A stretch of DNA of 36,888 bases from Planctomycetales bacterium (lineage in GTDB: Bacteria; Planctomycetota; Planctomycetia; Pirellulales; Lacipirellulaceae). The notes below the pieces were generated by a model, which saw nothing but the letters and a program-made list of their open reading frames with translations, was not told where the DNA came from and did no database searches. The position numbers and the translations under genes were made by a program. The stretch lies in the NCBI GenBank assembly GCA_020427145.1, contig JAGQOU010000271.1, forward strand, positions 1-36,888, read 5' to 3'. Positions 8,049-16,105 of the stretch are shown piece after piece. Positions within the stretch are counted from its first letter, which is position 1, and each line of letters begins with the position of its first letter.

Positions 8049-9224
8049 TCAATGAGAGAGTTCCGACCGGAACTTGCCAGGCGTTTTGCCCACGCGTTGC
8101 TGAAAGAATTGGATGAAATATCCCACGGTGCCAAATCCAGCAAGCTTCGCGACGCGTGACACCGAATGGGGCGTTTCGAGCAACAATCGCTTGGAATGCT
8201 CAAGTTTGGCGAGCTGCACCTCTTCGAGTATGCTGCGGCCCAGGATTGCTCGAAATCGCTTTTCCAAGCTGCGGCGCGAGACCGCCAATTCATCGACAAT
8301 TCTCTCGACCGATACGTCCTTGCCTTGATTGCGATGAATCAGCTGCAGCGCTGCAGAGATATCGTCGTCGTCGACCGCAAAGATCTCGCTCGACCGACGG
8401 GCCACAACGCAAAGAGCCTCGACAGGCAACGACCGCGGCTCTCGAATGCGCCCCGACATAAGACCGTCCAGAAGCTGTGCGGCGCGGTAGCCCGCCGTTT
8501 CGATATTTAGCGAAACGCTGGACAACGGCGGATCGGCGAGATCGCAGAAGACTTCGTCATTGTCGACGCCAACGACCGCAACGTCTTCCGGCACCCTGCA
8601 TCCGGCGAGCGTACACGCTTCTAAGACCTCGCGACCGCGGTCGTCGTCGCAAGCGAACAGCCCAATCGGTTTGGGCAGATTGCGGATCCATTCGGCGAGA
8701 ACAGCTTGCTCGCGCTCCCAAGCCTGTTCGGTCTTCCTGGTTGGCGCCGGATAGACGTGCAGGTTGACATTGCGAGCGCTGAGGTAGTCTCGGAACGCCG
8801 ACTCCCGCCGGGAGGACCATCCGCGATCGTTGCTGCCAACATACGCCAAGCGGCGAAACCGCCGTTCGAGCAGGTGATCCGCAGCGAGACGCGACACCTC
8901 GGCCGCGTCAGAACTGACCTCAGACAGGTATTGCAAGGGGCTGTCCGCGGCCAGCTGTTCGTCGGTCAAGCCGATTGCGATCGTGGGAAGGCCCGCTTCC
9001 AGGATGCGTCGTGCGACCCGCTCGTTGGGGATCCGTGCGATGATGCCGGTGCCTCCCCACTGTTTCATTTTCGGGACGACCTGCTCGTAGTCGCCCGGAC
9101 TTATATGAAAGCTCCAGGGTCCGTACTCATGTGCGTACCGGGCGATCCCGCGAAGAAAATCCCGACCGAACACGCGGGACGTTTCGACAAGCAGGGCAAC
9201 GCGAGCTCTTGGCTGCTGGGACAT
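8049..9224 (-). CDS. xylR: XylR-type transcriptional regulator (LacI-like sensor domain, AraC DNA-binding domain)
   Basis: 391 residues from the ATG at 9224; a GTG at 9236 would add 4. The length and order match the XylR family. Residues about 8-275 form a periplasmic-binding-protein-like sensor (RVALLVETSRVFGRDFLRGI, then FACDDDRGREVLEAC and VAVVGVDNDEVFCDLADPPLSSV). The C-terminal 100 residues hold an AraC-type double helix-turn-helix (VERIVDELAVSRRSLEKRFR and VSRVAKLAGFGTVGYFIQFF, ending RVGKTPGKFR). In the family the sensor binds xylose or a related sugar and the protein activates catabolic genes. The gene is divergent from a LacI-type regulator, and the two share a 549-base intergenic region with a repeated operator-like site. 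The ligand here is not known; xylose or a uronate is plausible from context. Confidence 0.85.
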   Translation of the reverse strand: MSQQPRARVALLVETSRVFGRDFLRGIARYAHEYGPWSFHISPGDYEQVVPKMKQWGGTGIIARIPNERVARRILEAGLPTIAIGLTDEQLAADSPLQYLSEVSSDAAEVSRLAADHLLERRFRRLAYVGSNDRGWSSRRESAFRDYLSARNVNLHVYPAPTRKTEQAWEREQAVLAEWIRNLPKPIGLFACDDDRGREVLEACTLAGCRVPEDVAVVGVDNDEVFCDLADPPLSSVSLNIETAGYRAAQLLDGLMSGRIREPRSLPVEALCVVARRSSEIFAVDDDDISAALQLIHRNQGKDVSVERIVDELAVSRRSLEKRFRAILGRSILEEVQLAKLEHSKRLLLETPHSVSRVAKLAGFGTVGYFIQFFQQRVGKTPGKFRSELSH

Positions 9225-9505
9225 TGGCGAGTTCACACAGAGCGACGAGATGAGAAAAGGGAGAGTTGCTCCTACTGATTCGTCACAACCATCGTCTTCG
9301 TCGAAGGCGACCCCCGAGAACCACGGGCTCCGCCATGCCCGCGGCCCGACTCGTCATAAGGCGTGTCGCGATGACAGCAGCCGGGTCACTTCAATCAACC
9401 CGCTCGACGCCGACCAAAGTCGCCCGCCGTTTCGCGGCGCCATACTGCGCCGGGGAGATGCCAAGGCGAGCGCTTGTCATCCGCCGGTACGGCGAGCATT
9501 CTGCA

Positions 9506-9524
9506 CATTTCGCCAGCGCTGTCA
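9506..9524 (+). promoter_or_regulatory. Operator-like site, copy 1
   Basis: CATTTCGCCAGCGCTGTCA. The core CAGCGCTG is a perfect palindrome with a central CG step, as in many LacI-family operators, and TGNCAGCGCTGNCA symmetry nearly holds. The second copy at 9726-9744 matches on the opposite strand at 18 of 19 bases. It is inferred to bind the LacI-type protein encoded at 9774. Confidence 0.55.
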
Positions 9525-9725
9525 AATTTGCCTCGCGAATCCTGGACAGGTCGATGTTTTCCTCGATATAGTGGTGCGACAACCCCGAGATTTTGGCAGA
9601 GTTCATCGAACCACCCGGGCCATATCCCCACTTTCTTGAAGCGAATCTCTGGGTTTCGTGCGGATTGCGTCGGGCGGGGACTTCCGCGCCTCACTCAGCC
9701 TGCAAGCAGATTTAAGAAACCAGAG

Positions 9726-9744
9726 TGACAGCGCTGGCAAAATG
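9726..9744 (-). promoter_or_regulatory. Operator-like site, copy 2, just upstream of the LacI-type gene
   Basis: On the minus strand this reads CATTTTGCCAGCGCTGTCA, differing from copy 1 at a single base. It ends 29 bases before the GTG start of the LacI-type gene, a position suited to autorepression. Spacing between the two copies is about 220 bases, so DNA looping between the divergent promoters is possible; this is inference. Confidence 0.55.
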
Positions 9745-9773
9745 TACCGAGTGAACCTGACGAGGAGCCCGTC

Positions 9774-10772
9774 GTGCAGCCAACCATCGAGGAGATTGCG
9801 AAGCGCGCCGGAGTCTCGACCTCCACCGTCGCTCGCGCCTTGCGCGGCGACCTGAAAGGGGCGCAACGGCGCAGCGTGGAAAGGGCGCTGGAGATCCGCC
9901 GCATTTCAGAAGAGTTGGGCTATCGCCCCAGCTGGCGTGCGCGAGCGCTTTCGAAAGGCAAAACGCATTCTATCGGCCTCCTCTACTCCGACCCAATGTG
10001 GATCTTCGAAGATCCGATGAACGACATCGCAGTCGCGCTCACCGAGTCGTTACAAACGCTCAGGTACGACCTGCGCCTCATCCCCGTCACCAAGGATCAG
10101 CAGTGGAAAGAACTCGTCTACGGCGGTGCCGTGGACGCCGTGGTATTTCTCACCAGCGTCCCGGAAGCGACGCGGGAGGTGCTCGCAAGCCAAATTGTGC
10201 CTGTCGTCCTGGTCGGCGATAAGTCCGACGAGGTCCCCTCAATCGTTCCTGACGACGAAGCCGGAGGATATCTTGCCACGCGTCACTTACTGGGCCTCGG
10301 CCACGAACGAATCGTCTACTTCGTCAGCGACACGATCCGCCCGCACTACAGCATCGAAGAGCGACGCACTGGGTATGAGCGGGCGATGCGCGAGGCCGGA
10401 TTGAAAGGCCAGCTGATGGTCTGGAACTGCGGCATCGCCGAGGCGATGGGCAAGCTCCTGTCGCGCGACAGGCCGACCGCCATGATCGGATATTGTCATG
10501 TCGAGGCCTTGGGAATTACCCACGGGGCGTGGTCGCACGGCCTCTCCATTCCGACCGATTTGAGTTTGGTCACGTTCAATGACATGGCGATGACGCGGTA
10601 CATGACTCCGCCTTTGACGGTCATCAGCTACGATGCGGCCGAAATGGGGCGAATCGGCGCACAGATGCTGGCCGAAGCGATCGAAGCCAAATCGTCCGTC
10701 GAGGCCGTGAACGTGGTCTTGAGCGAAACGTTGATCGCGCGCGGGACGACCGCTCCGCCCGCATCGCGATAG
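9774..10772 (+). CDS. LacI-family transcriptional regulator
   Basis: 332 residues starting at a GTG preceded by GAGGAG with a 7-base spacer, which fixes the start. Residues 3-50 are the LacI helix-turn-helix (IEEIAKRAGVSTSTVARALR) with an unusually long stretch (GDLKGAQRRSVERALEIRRI) before the hinge-like LGYRPSWRARALSKGKT. The rest is a periplasmic-binding-like effector domain (HSIGLLYSDP, VDAVVFLTSV, IVPDDEAGGYLATRHLL, PTAMIGY, LSLVTFND). It probably represses its own gene and the symporter gene 27 bases downstream through the operator-like sites at 9506 and 9726. The effector is unknown, but a xylan-derived sugar or aldouronic acid would fit the neighbourhood. Confidence 0.85.
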   Translation: MQPTIEEIAKRAGVSTSTVARALRGDLKGAQRRSVERALEIRRISEELGYRPSWRARALSKGKTHSIGLLYSDPMWIFEDPMNDIAVALTESLQTLRYDLRLIPVTKDQQWKELVYGGAVDAVVFLTSVPEATREVLASQIVPVVLVGDKSDEVPSIVPDDEAGGYLATRHLLGLGHERIVYFVSDTIRPHYSIEERRTGYERAMREAGLKGQLMVWNCGIAEAMGKLLSRDRPTAMIGYCHVEALGITHGAWSHGLSIPTDLSLVTFNDMAMTRYMTPPLTVISYDAAEMGRIGAQMLAEAIEAKSSVEAVNVVLSETLIARGTTAPPASR

Positions 10773-10799
10773 ACAAACCAAGGATAAGGCAGGCGGACC

Positions 10800-12233
10800 T
10801 TGAATAGTCGCGAACCCAGTGCAGTCACCCCGGGCGGCAAGCTGTCTGTGACCGAGAAACTCGGCTACAGCCTCGGCGATTGCGCGGCAAACTTCGTGTT
10901 TCAGACGCAGCTCATATTTTTGATGAGCTTTTACACCGATGTGTTCGGCATCGCGGCGTCGACGGTCGGGACGATCTTCTTGGTCTCGCGACTCTTCGAT
11001 GCAATCAATGATCCCCTCATGGGCGCCCTTGCAGATCGCACCAGCACGCGGTGGGGCAAGTACCGTCCTTGGGTGCTGTTGACCGCCCTGCCTTTCGCGA
11101 TCTTCTTTGTTCTGACTTACACGACGCCTGCCTTGGGCGCAAACGGGAAGGTGATCTGGGCGTTCGTCACCTACAACCTGCTGATGATCGCCTACACGGC
11201 GAACAACATCCCGTATGCGGCGCTGACGGGAGTGATTACGGGCGATCCTGACGAGCGCACTTCGCTCGTTTCCTGGCGTTTCTTGCTGGCGATGACGGCC
11301 GCATTTCTCGTGCAGACTTTCACTCCCGATTTGGTCGACTGGTTCGGCGGCGGCGGCGATGGCGGCCAAATCGACCAAGCGCGGGGCTACCAATGGACGA
11401 TGGGCATGTGGGCGACGATTGCCGTCGTCTTTTTCGTGATCACTTTCATGACCACGCGAGAACGCGTCCAACCCGATCCTGCGCAGAAATCGTCTTTGCT
11501 ACAGGACGTGACGGACTTGCTAAAGAACCGCACCTGGCTCTCTCTTGGCATGGCGACGGTGCTTGTTTTCGTCTACCTGTCAATGCGCGGGAGCGTCACC
11601 CCGTACTACTTCAACTATTTCGTGGCGCAGCAAGAGCCGATTGGCTTCGGTCCGCTGCGGCTGCAGCCGATGGGGTGGTTCAACGGCCTCGGTCTGCTGG
11701 CCACCATGTTCGGCATCCTCTTTTCCAAAGCGCTGTCGATCCGCTTTGGCAAACGCAATACATTCAGCGCAGCGATCGGATTGACTGGACTGCTCACGGC
11801 GGCGTTCTGGATGCTTCCGCCCGACGCGTTGTCGGCGATGATCGCCCTGCAGATGTTGCTGCAGTTTGTGTACGGAATCAGCATCCCGCTGTTGTGGGCG
11901 ATGATGGCCGATGTCGCGGATTTCACGGAGTGGAAAACCGGCCGGCGGGCAACGGCGATGACCTTTGCGGCAACCGTGTTTGCGCTGAAGCTCGGCCTGT
12001 CAGTGGGAGGCGCCCTCACCGGTTGGTTGCTTGACCTGAACGGCTACGCGCCGAAGGCTGAGACCCAGTCCGCCGATGCGACGTCCGCGATTCGCATGAT
12101 GATGAGCATCGGACCGGCCGCGGCCTTCGGGCTCGCGGTTCTGACGCTGCGATTCTATAGCATCGGCCGCCGCGATGAGGTCCAGATGGGCGAGGAACTT
12201 CAAGCCCGCAGGCTAGCTTACGAGAACGAATAA
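10800..12233 (+). CDS. GPH-family sugar:cation symporter (MFS fold)
   Basis: 477 residues from a TTG at 10800; a GTG at 10848 is the other possible start, while the first ATG would remove the conserved first helix. The opening EKLGYSLGDCAANFVFQ and the segment FDAINDPLMGALADRTSTRWGKYRPW are hallmarks of glycoside-pentoside-hexuronide:cation symporters such as XylP, XynB/YicJ and GusB. About twelve hydrophobic segments are seen. It is an inner-membrane protein that would import xylosides, xylo-oligosaccharides or glucuronides with a cation. It is 27 bases downstream of the LacI-type gene and presumably in one operon with it. The substrate is inferred from the nearby GH3, uxuA and GH115 genes. 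Confidence 0.85.
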   Translation: MNSREPSAVTPGGKLSVTEKLGYSLGDCAANFVFQTQLIFLMSFYTDVFGIAASTVGTIFLVSRLFDAINDPLMGALADRTSTRWGKYRPWVLLTALPFAIFFVLTYTTPALGANGKVIWAFVTYNLLMIAYTANNIPYAALTGVITGDPDERTSLVSWRFLLAMTAAFLVQTFTPDLVDWFGGGGDGGQIDQARGYQWTMGMWATIAVVFFVITFMTTRERVQPDPAQKSSLLQDVTDLLKNRTWLSLGMATVLVFVYLSMRGSVTPYYFNYFVAQQEPIGFGPLRLQPMGWFNGLGLLATMFGILFSKALSIRFGKRNTFSAAIGLTGLLTAAFWMLPPDALSAMIALQMLLQFVYGISIPLLWAMMADVADFTEWKTGRRATAMTFAATVFALKLGLSVGGALTGWLLDLNGYAPKAETQSADATSAIRMMMSIGPAAAFGLAVLTLRFYSIGRRDEVQMGEELQARRLAYENE

Positions 12234-12237
12234 TTTC

Positions 12238-12259
12238 GCAGCCGCAAATTGCTGCTTTT
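12238..12259 (+). terminator. Possible weak terminator after the symporter gene
   Basis: A 5-bp stem, GCAGC (12238-12242) with GCTGC (12251-12255), around an 8-base loop, is followed by TTTT. It starts 4 bases after the symporter stop codon, in the gap between convergent genes. The stem is short, so this is tentative. Confidence 0.25.
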
Positions 12260-12359
12260 GCGCATGCTTGCGCTCACAGCGCGCTCGATTCGGCCCGGGG
12301 GCGCCGACGCCAAATCGCTTTGGTATCAGCTCGCGCGAGGCGCATGGAAATAGGCGTCA

Positions 12360-14678
12360 TCATGCGACGGTCAGACGAACCGTTTGCAGGTCGATCGAGC
12401 TGGGACCGACCATCACGGAAAAGTCGCCGGGTTCGACGACGTATTCTTTTCTGAGATTCCAGAACGCCAGACTATCGGAGGTGATGGGCAGGCTCACCGT
12501 CTGCGTCTCGTCGGGCTGAAGCGTAATTCGCTGGAAACCCTTGAGCTCTTTGACCGGGCGAGTCACCGAACTCACAAGATCGCGGATGTAGAGCTGGACG
12601 ACCTCGTCGCCTGTGACCTTTCCGGTATTGGTCACCGTGACCGAGACGCTCGTCGACCCGTCGACCGAGATGACCCGATCGGCCAAGATCGGCGCGCCGA
12701 TCTTGAACGTCGTGTAGCTGCGCCCGTAACCGAAAGGGTAGAGCGGCGTCACGTCGTCGAACAGGTATCCGCGACGGGCCGAGGGGCGATAGTTGTAGTA
12801 GGCCGGAACATGGCCCGCCGAGCGAGGAATGGTGATCGGCAGCTTGCCGCCCGGGGAGTAGTCGCCCACCAAGGCTTCGGCGACGGCCCGGCCGCCCTCT
12901 TGCCCCAGATACCAGCATTCGAGCAGGGCCGAAGATTCCTCGGCCAGGTCAGAAACCGCCAGCGGACGCCCGTTCGACAGGACGGACACCAGCGGTTTTC
13001 CGGTCGCGGCCAGCGCCGCGGCCAGTTCGTCCTGGCGGCCGACCATCTGCAGATTGACGCGATCTCCGAGATGGTTGCCCATCCAGGCTTCCCGCGAGGT
13101 CTGCTCGTTGCCCCCCACGACGAGCACGACCACGTCGGCCTTGTCGGCGATCTGAACCGCCTCGGCAATCATGCGGCGGTCCTCTTCCGGATCGCTGGGA
13201 ACGACCTCGTCCTCCCACCAGCTGCCGCCCTCGGTGATTTCGCAGCCCTTGTGGTACAGCACCTCGACGGCGTTGCCGAGGCGCTCGCGGAGGCCGGACA
13301 ACACCGTCGACGCCTGCACGGGCCTCCCGCTGTAGCCGCCCAGAAGCGGGCGATCGGCGTTCGGGCCGATCACGGCGATCGTCGATAGCCGGTCGATCGC
13401 AAGCGGCAACACGCCGTTGTTTTCCAACAGCGTCACCGTCTGCCGGGCCGCTTCCAAAGCGAGTTCGCAGTGCGACTCGCACGCGACCAACGACTCGGCC
13501 TCGCCGGGGTCGACGTACGGGTGCTCGAACAAGCCCAGCTCGAATTTCGTCGCCAGCATGGGCGCCACCAGCGCGTCCACTTCAGACTCGGCCAGCGAGC
13601 CGTCGGCAATCGCGGCCGGCAACTCGGTATAGCAATCGGGATCCGGCAGCTCGATGTTCACGCCCGCCCGGACGGCAAGGATGGCCGCGTCCTTGCCGTC
13701 TTCGGCCACGTGATGGCCGTACAATTCGGGGCGTTCAGCGAGTTCTCGGACTCCGTAGTAGTCCGAGACGACGTACCCGTCGAAGCCCCACTCGTCGCGC
13801 AGGACATCGCGCAGCAACCAAGTGCTCGCATGGGACGGCACGCCGTCGATTTCGTTGTACGAGGCCATGACGCTCCGCGCCCCGCCGTCGCGAATGGCCC
13901 GCCAAAACGGGTCGAGAAACGTCTCGCGCAGGTGCCGTTCACTGACGCTGACAGGAGCGCAATTCGTCCCCGACTCGGGTTGCCCATGCGCGGCAAAATG
14001 CTTTAGCGTCGCGATCATACCGAGTCCGTCGGGAATGCCGTCCTGCGTGCCGAGGACCGCGGCCGTGCCCAAGACAGCGGCCAAATGGGGGTCCTCGCCA
14101 AAGGTTTCTTCCACCCGTCCCCAACGCGGATCGCGCGCCACGTCGACCACCGGTCCCAAAGCCTGGTGGATGCCGCGCGAGCGAGCCTCAGCCGCGGTCA
14201 TCTCATACAGCCGCTTGACGAGTTGGGGATTGAATGTGGAGCCCAAGCCAATGGGCTGCGGGAAGCTGGTGGCGCCAACCGCCACGTGCCCGTGCAGGCA
14301 TTCGTCGTGAAACAGCACGGGAATGCCGAGGCGGCTATTCTCGATAAACCAGCGTTGCATCGCGTTAACAAGTTCGGCCGAAGCGCGCGGGTCCTTGCCA
14401 GGTTTGGCTCCGCCTTCGGCGTCGCTGGGCCGGCCGATTTGCCCGACGCCATTGCCATGACCGAAGTGCCGCCTAGCGATCTTTGGGTCGAAGTTGCCTG
14501 ACGCGTCGAGTAGTCTCTCGTTCTTGCTATTCCACAAGCAGGTCATTTGAGCGATTTTTTCCGCCACCGTCATCCGCCCGAGCAAGTCGGCGACTCGCTG
14601 GGCGACAGGCAGTTGCGGATCGCGATACGGAAGACCGTGGCGCGACGATTCCGCGACATGAAGATCAACAGAAGACAT
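12360..14678 (-). CDS. GH3 glycosidase, probable beta-xylosidase/beta-glucosidase
   Basis: 772 residues from the ATG at 14678; the frame is open up to 14900 but that extension has no ATG near a hydrophobic leader, so I take the enzyme to be cytoplasmic. The GH3 N-terminal barrel covers about 25-340: LGPVVDVARDPRWGR (174-188), KHFAAHG (226-232), and the nucleophile Asp306 in GYVVSDYYG. The alpha/beta sandwich follows (TIAVIGPNA, VVLVVGGNEQTSREAWMG). An Fn3-like domain lies at the C-terminus (VSVTVTNTGKVTGDEVVQLYIRDL). The length is normal for three-domain GH3 enzymes of the BglX/XylA type. It is expected to release xylose or glucose from imported oligosaccharides. It is divergent from uxuA over 250 bases, which suggests joint control. 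Confidence 0.85.
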   Translation of the reverse strand: MSSVDLHVAESSRHGLPYRDPQLPVAQRVADLLGRMTVAEKIAQMTCLWNSKNERLLDASGNFDPKIARRHFGHGNGVGQIGRPSDAEGGAKPGKDPRASAELVNAMQRWFIENSRLGIPVLFHDECLHGHVAVGATSFPQPIGLGSTFNPQLVKRLYEMTAAEARSRGIHQALGPVVDVARDPRWGRVEETFGEDPHLAAVLGTAAVLGTQDGIPDGLGMIATLKHFAAHGQPESGTNCAPVSVSERHLRETFLDPFWRAIRDGGARSVMASYNEIDGVPSHASTWLLRDVLRDEWGFDGYVVSDYYGVRELAERPELYGHHVAEDGKDAAILAVRAGVNIELPDPDCYTELPAAIADGSLAESEVDALVAPMLATKFELGLFEHPYVDPGEAESLVACESHCELALEAARQTVTLLENNGVLPLAIDRLSTIAVIGPNADRPLLGGYSGRPVQASTVLSGLRERLGNAVEVLYHKGCEITEGGSWWEDEVVPSDPEEDRRMIAEAVQIADKADVVVLVVGGNEQTSREAWMGNHLGDRVNLQMVGRQDELAAALAATGKPLVSVLSNGRPLAVSDLAEESSALLECWYLGQEGGRAVAEALVGDYSPGGKLPITIPRSAGHVPAYYNYRPSARRGYLFDDVTPLYPFGYGRSYTTFKIGAPILADRVISVDGSTSVSVTVTNTGKVTGDEVVQLYIRDLVSSVTRPVKELKGFQRITLQPDETQTVSLPITSDSLAFWNLRKEYVVEPGDFSVMVGPSSIDLQTVRLTVA

Positions 14679-14928
14679 AAGCGGAAGCACCACCGAACAA
14701 GACAGGACGAGCGGAACGAAACAGCCGGCGCCAGAACACCAATCCTGAAGTCTACGGACTCGGAATTCAATGCCGACTGCGCGATTGCGTAGAAATATGC
14801 CGCAATTGCGGACGGAACATAACCACCGGTTGTCTGAGCTTCGACGGCGAAGAACAATGTGAGTACGCACGGAGTCGACGGCGAATTCACCGCGACGCAT
14901 CTTTGCGCGCTGAAGGGCTCTCTTGCTG
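14679..14928. promoter_or_regulatory. Divergent promoter region of GH3 and uxuA
   Basis: 250 bases between divergently read genes of the same pathway; both promoters must be here. The 19-bp operator-like sequence found at 9506 and 9726 is not present. No other clear palindrome was found. Confidence 0.4.
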
Positions 14929-15990
14929 ATGAAACTCGGCCTTGGACTTTACCGTCACTTGCTGACGCCGGCAAACTTTCGATTCGCGCGGCAGTGTGGC
15001 GCCACGCATTTGGTCGCGCATCTCGTGGACTATTTTCGCGGCGCTCCCGATAATCCGCCGGGCGACCAGCCCACGGGCGGCGACCACGGCTGGGGCTTGG
15101 CGGGCGACTCGCGCCGGCTGTGGACCGTCGACGAGATCGTTGCCGTTCGAGATGCGGCGCGGGCCGAAGGACTCCAGCTCGAGGCCATCGAGAACCTCGA
15201 TCCAGCTCATTGGCACGACGTCTTGCTCGACGGCCCTCGCCGTGACGAGCACATCGAGAACGTCAAGACGACACTACTTCGACTTGGCGAGGCTGAAGTG
15301 CCGATTCTTGGGTACAACTTCAGCATTGCAGGCGTGTGCGGCCGCATCGCAGGTCCCTTCGCCCGCGGAGGCGCCGTGGCAATCGGCATGGACGGACCCT
15401 ATGACGCACCCATGCCGCTCGGCATGGCATGGAATATGGTTGTCAATCCGCACGCACAAGCCGGCGACGTCCCGCCGGCGACGCACGAACAGCTCTGGGA
15501 TCGGCTCGCCCGGTTTCTCGACGCGGTGCTCCCGGTAGCGGAGAAGTCCGGCGTACGCATTGCACTCCACCCGGACGATCCGCCGATGGAGTCCATGCGC
15601 GGCCAACCAAGGTTGGTCTACCGCCCCGAGCTGTACCAGCGGGTGATCGACCTGGCCGCCAGCCCATCGAACCAGCTTGAATTCTGCATCGGAACGATTG
15701 CCGAAATGCAGGACGCCGACGTCTACGAGGCGACCCGACGGTTTGCCGACCAGGGTCGAATCGGGTACGTCCACTTGCGAAACGTTCGCGGCCGCGTACC
15801 GCATTATCGCGAGACCTTTATCGACGATGGCGACGTTGACGTCCCGCGAGTCCTGCAGATTCTCCACGAGAACGGATTCGAGGGCGTCATCATTCCCGAT
15901 CACGCTCCACGAATGACGTGCGACGCCCCCTGGCATGCCGGAATGGCTCACGCGATGGGGTACCTGCGCGCGGCGATCGACGCGACGTGA
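14929..15990 (+). CDS. uxuA: Mannonate dehydratase
   Basis: 353 residues from the ATG at 14929; a TTG at 14923 with GAAGGG 5 bases upstream is an equally possible start adding 2 residues. It converts D-mannonate to 2-keto-3-deoxy-D-gluconate in the cytoplasm, a step of hexuronate breakdown. Family signatures are seen along the length: GDHGWGL, LEAIENLDPAHWHDVLLDGPRRDEHIENVK, LGYNFSIAGVCGR, RIALHPDDPP, EFCIGTIAEM, VHLRNVRGRVPHYRETFIDDGDVD and IIPDHAPRM. These include the His, Cys and Asp metal ligands typical of the family. The length matches the short UxuA type of about 350-360 residues. Together with the SDR at 6947 it forms the fructuronate-mannonate-KDG route for glucuronate freed by the GH115 enzyme. 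Confidence 0.93.
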   Translation: MKLGLGLYRHLLTPANFRFARQCGATHLVAHLVDYFRGAPDNPPGDQPTGGDHGWGLAGDSRRLWTVDEIVAVRDAARAEGLQLEAIENLDPAHWHDVLLDGPRRDEHIENVKTTLLRLGEAEVPILGYNFSIAGVCGRIAGPFARGGAVAIGMDGPYDAPMPLGMAWNMVVNPHAQAGDVPPATHEQLWDRLARFLDAVLPVAEKSGVRIALHPDDPPMESMRGQPRLVYRPELYQRVIDLAASPSNQLEFCIGTIAEMQDADVYEATRRFADQGRIGYVHLRNVRGRVPHYRETFIDDGDVDVPRVLQILHENGFEGVIIPDHAPRMTCDAPWHAGMAHAMGYLRAAIDAT

Positions 15991-16105
15991 CTCGAAGTTT
16001 CCAGGACCGACCTGGTTCTCGCGACGCTGTACGGTCGACCTGAGGACGCCAACGACTCATTTCATTCCCTCGACGTGATCGAGCGCCCCCTGAAGGATAG
16101 CCGTC

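Larger units (their letters stand above)
9225..9773. other. Divergent regulator-regulator intergenic region
   Basis: 549 bases between the XylR-type gene (-) and the LacI-type gene (+). Both promoters should lie here. The region holds the two copies of a 19-bp operator-like sequence listed separately. A minus-strand open frame at 9391-9606 (71 residues) exists but lacks a ribosome binding site and any recognisable family, and one operator copy lies inside it, so I do not call it a gene. Confidence 0.6.

Noticed and set aside
8343-8356. Perfect 14-base palindrome CTGCAGCGCTGCAG sharing the CAGCGCTG core
   Set aside because: It lies inside the XylR-type coding sequence and lacks the flanking CATTT and GTCA of the two intergenic sites, so it is probably chance in GC-rich coding DNA.
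9391-9606. Possible 71-residue gene on the minus strand with two Cys (CAEC)
   Set aside because: No ribosome binding site, no family recognised, and it overlaps an operator-like site in a regulatory region. A gene remnant cannot be ruled out.
10287-11471. Minus-strand open frame of 394 codons
   Set aside because: It is antisense to the LacI-type and symporter genes, is His/Arg-rich, and shows no family motif.
14679-14900. N-terminal extension of the GH3 protein with a hydrophobic stretch that might be a signal peptide
   Set aside because: No ATG, GTG or TTG start close before the hydrophobic stretch was found, and the GH3 fold begins soon after the ATG at 14678.
16001-16015. Inverted repeat CCAGG-ACCGA-CCTGG after uxuA
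   Set aside because: A 5-bp stem with no T-run is too weak to call a terminator.
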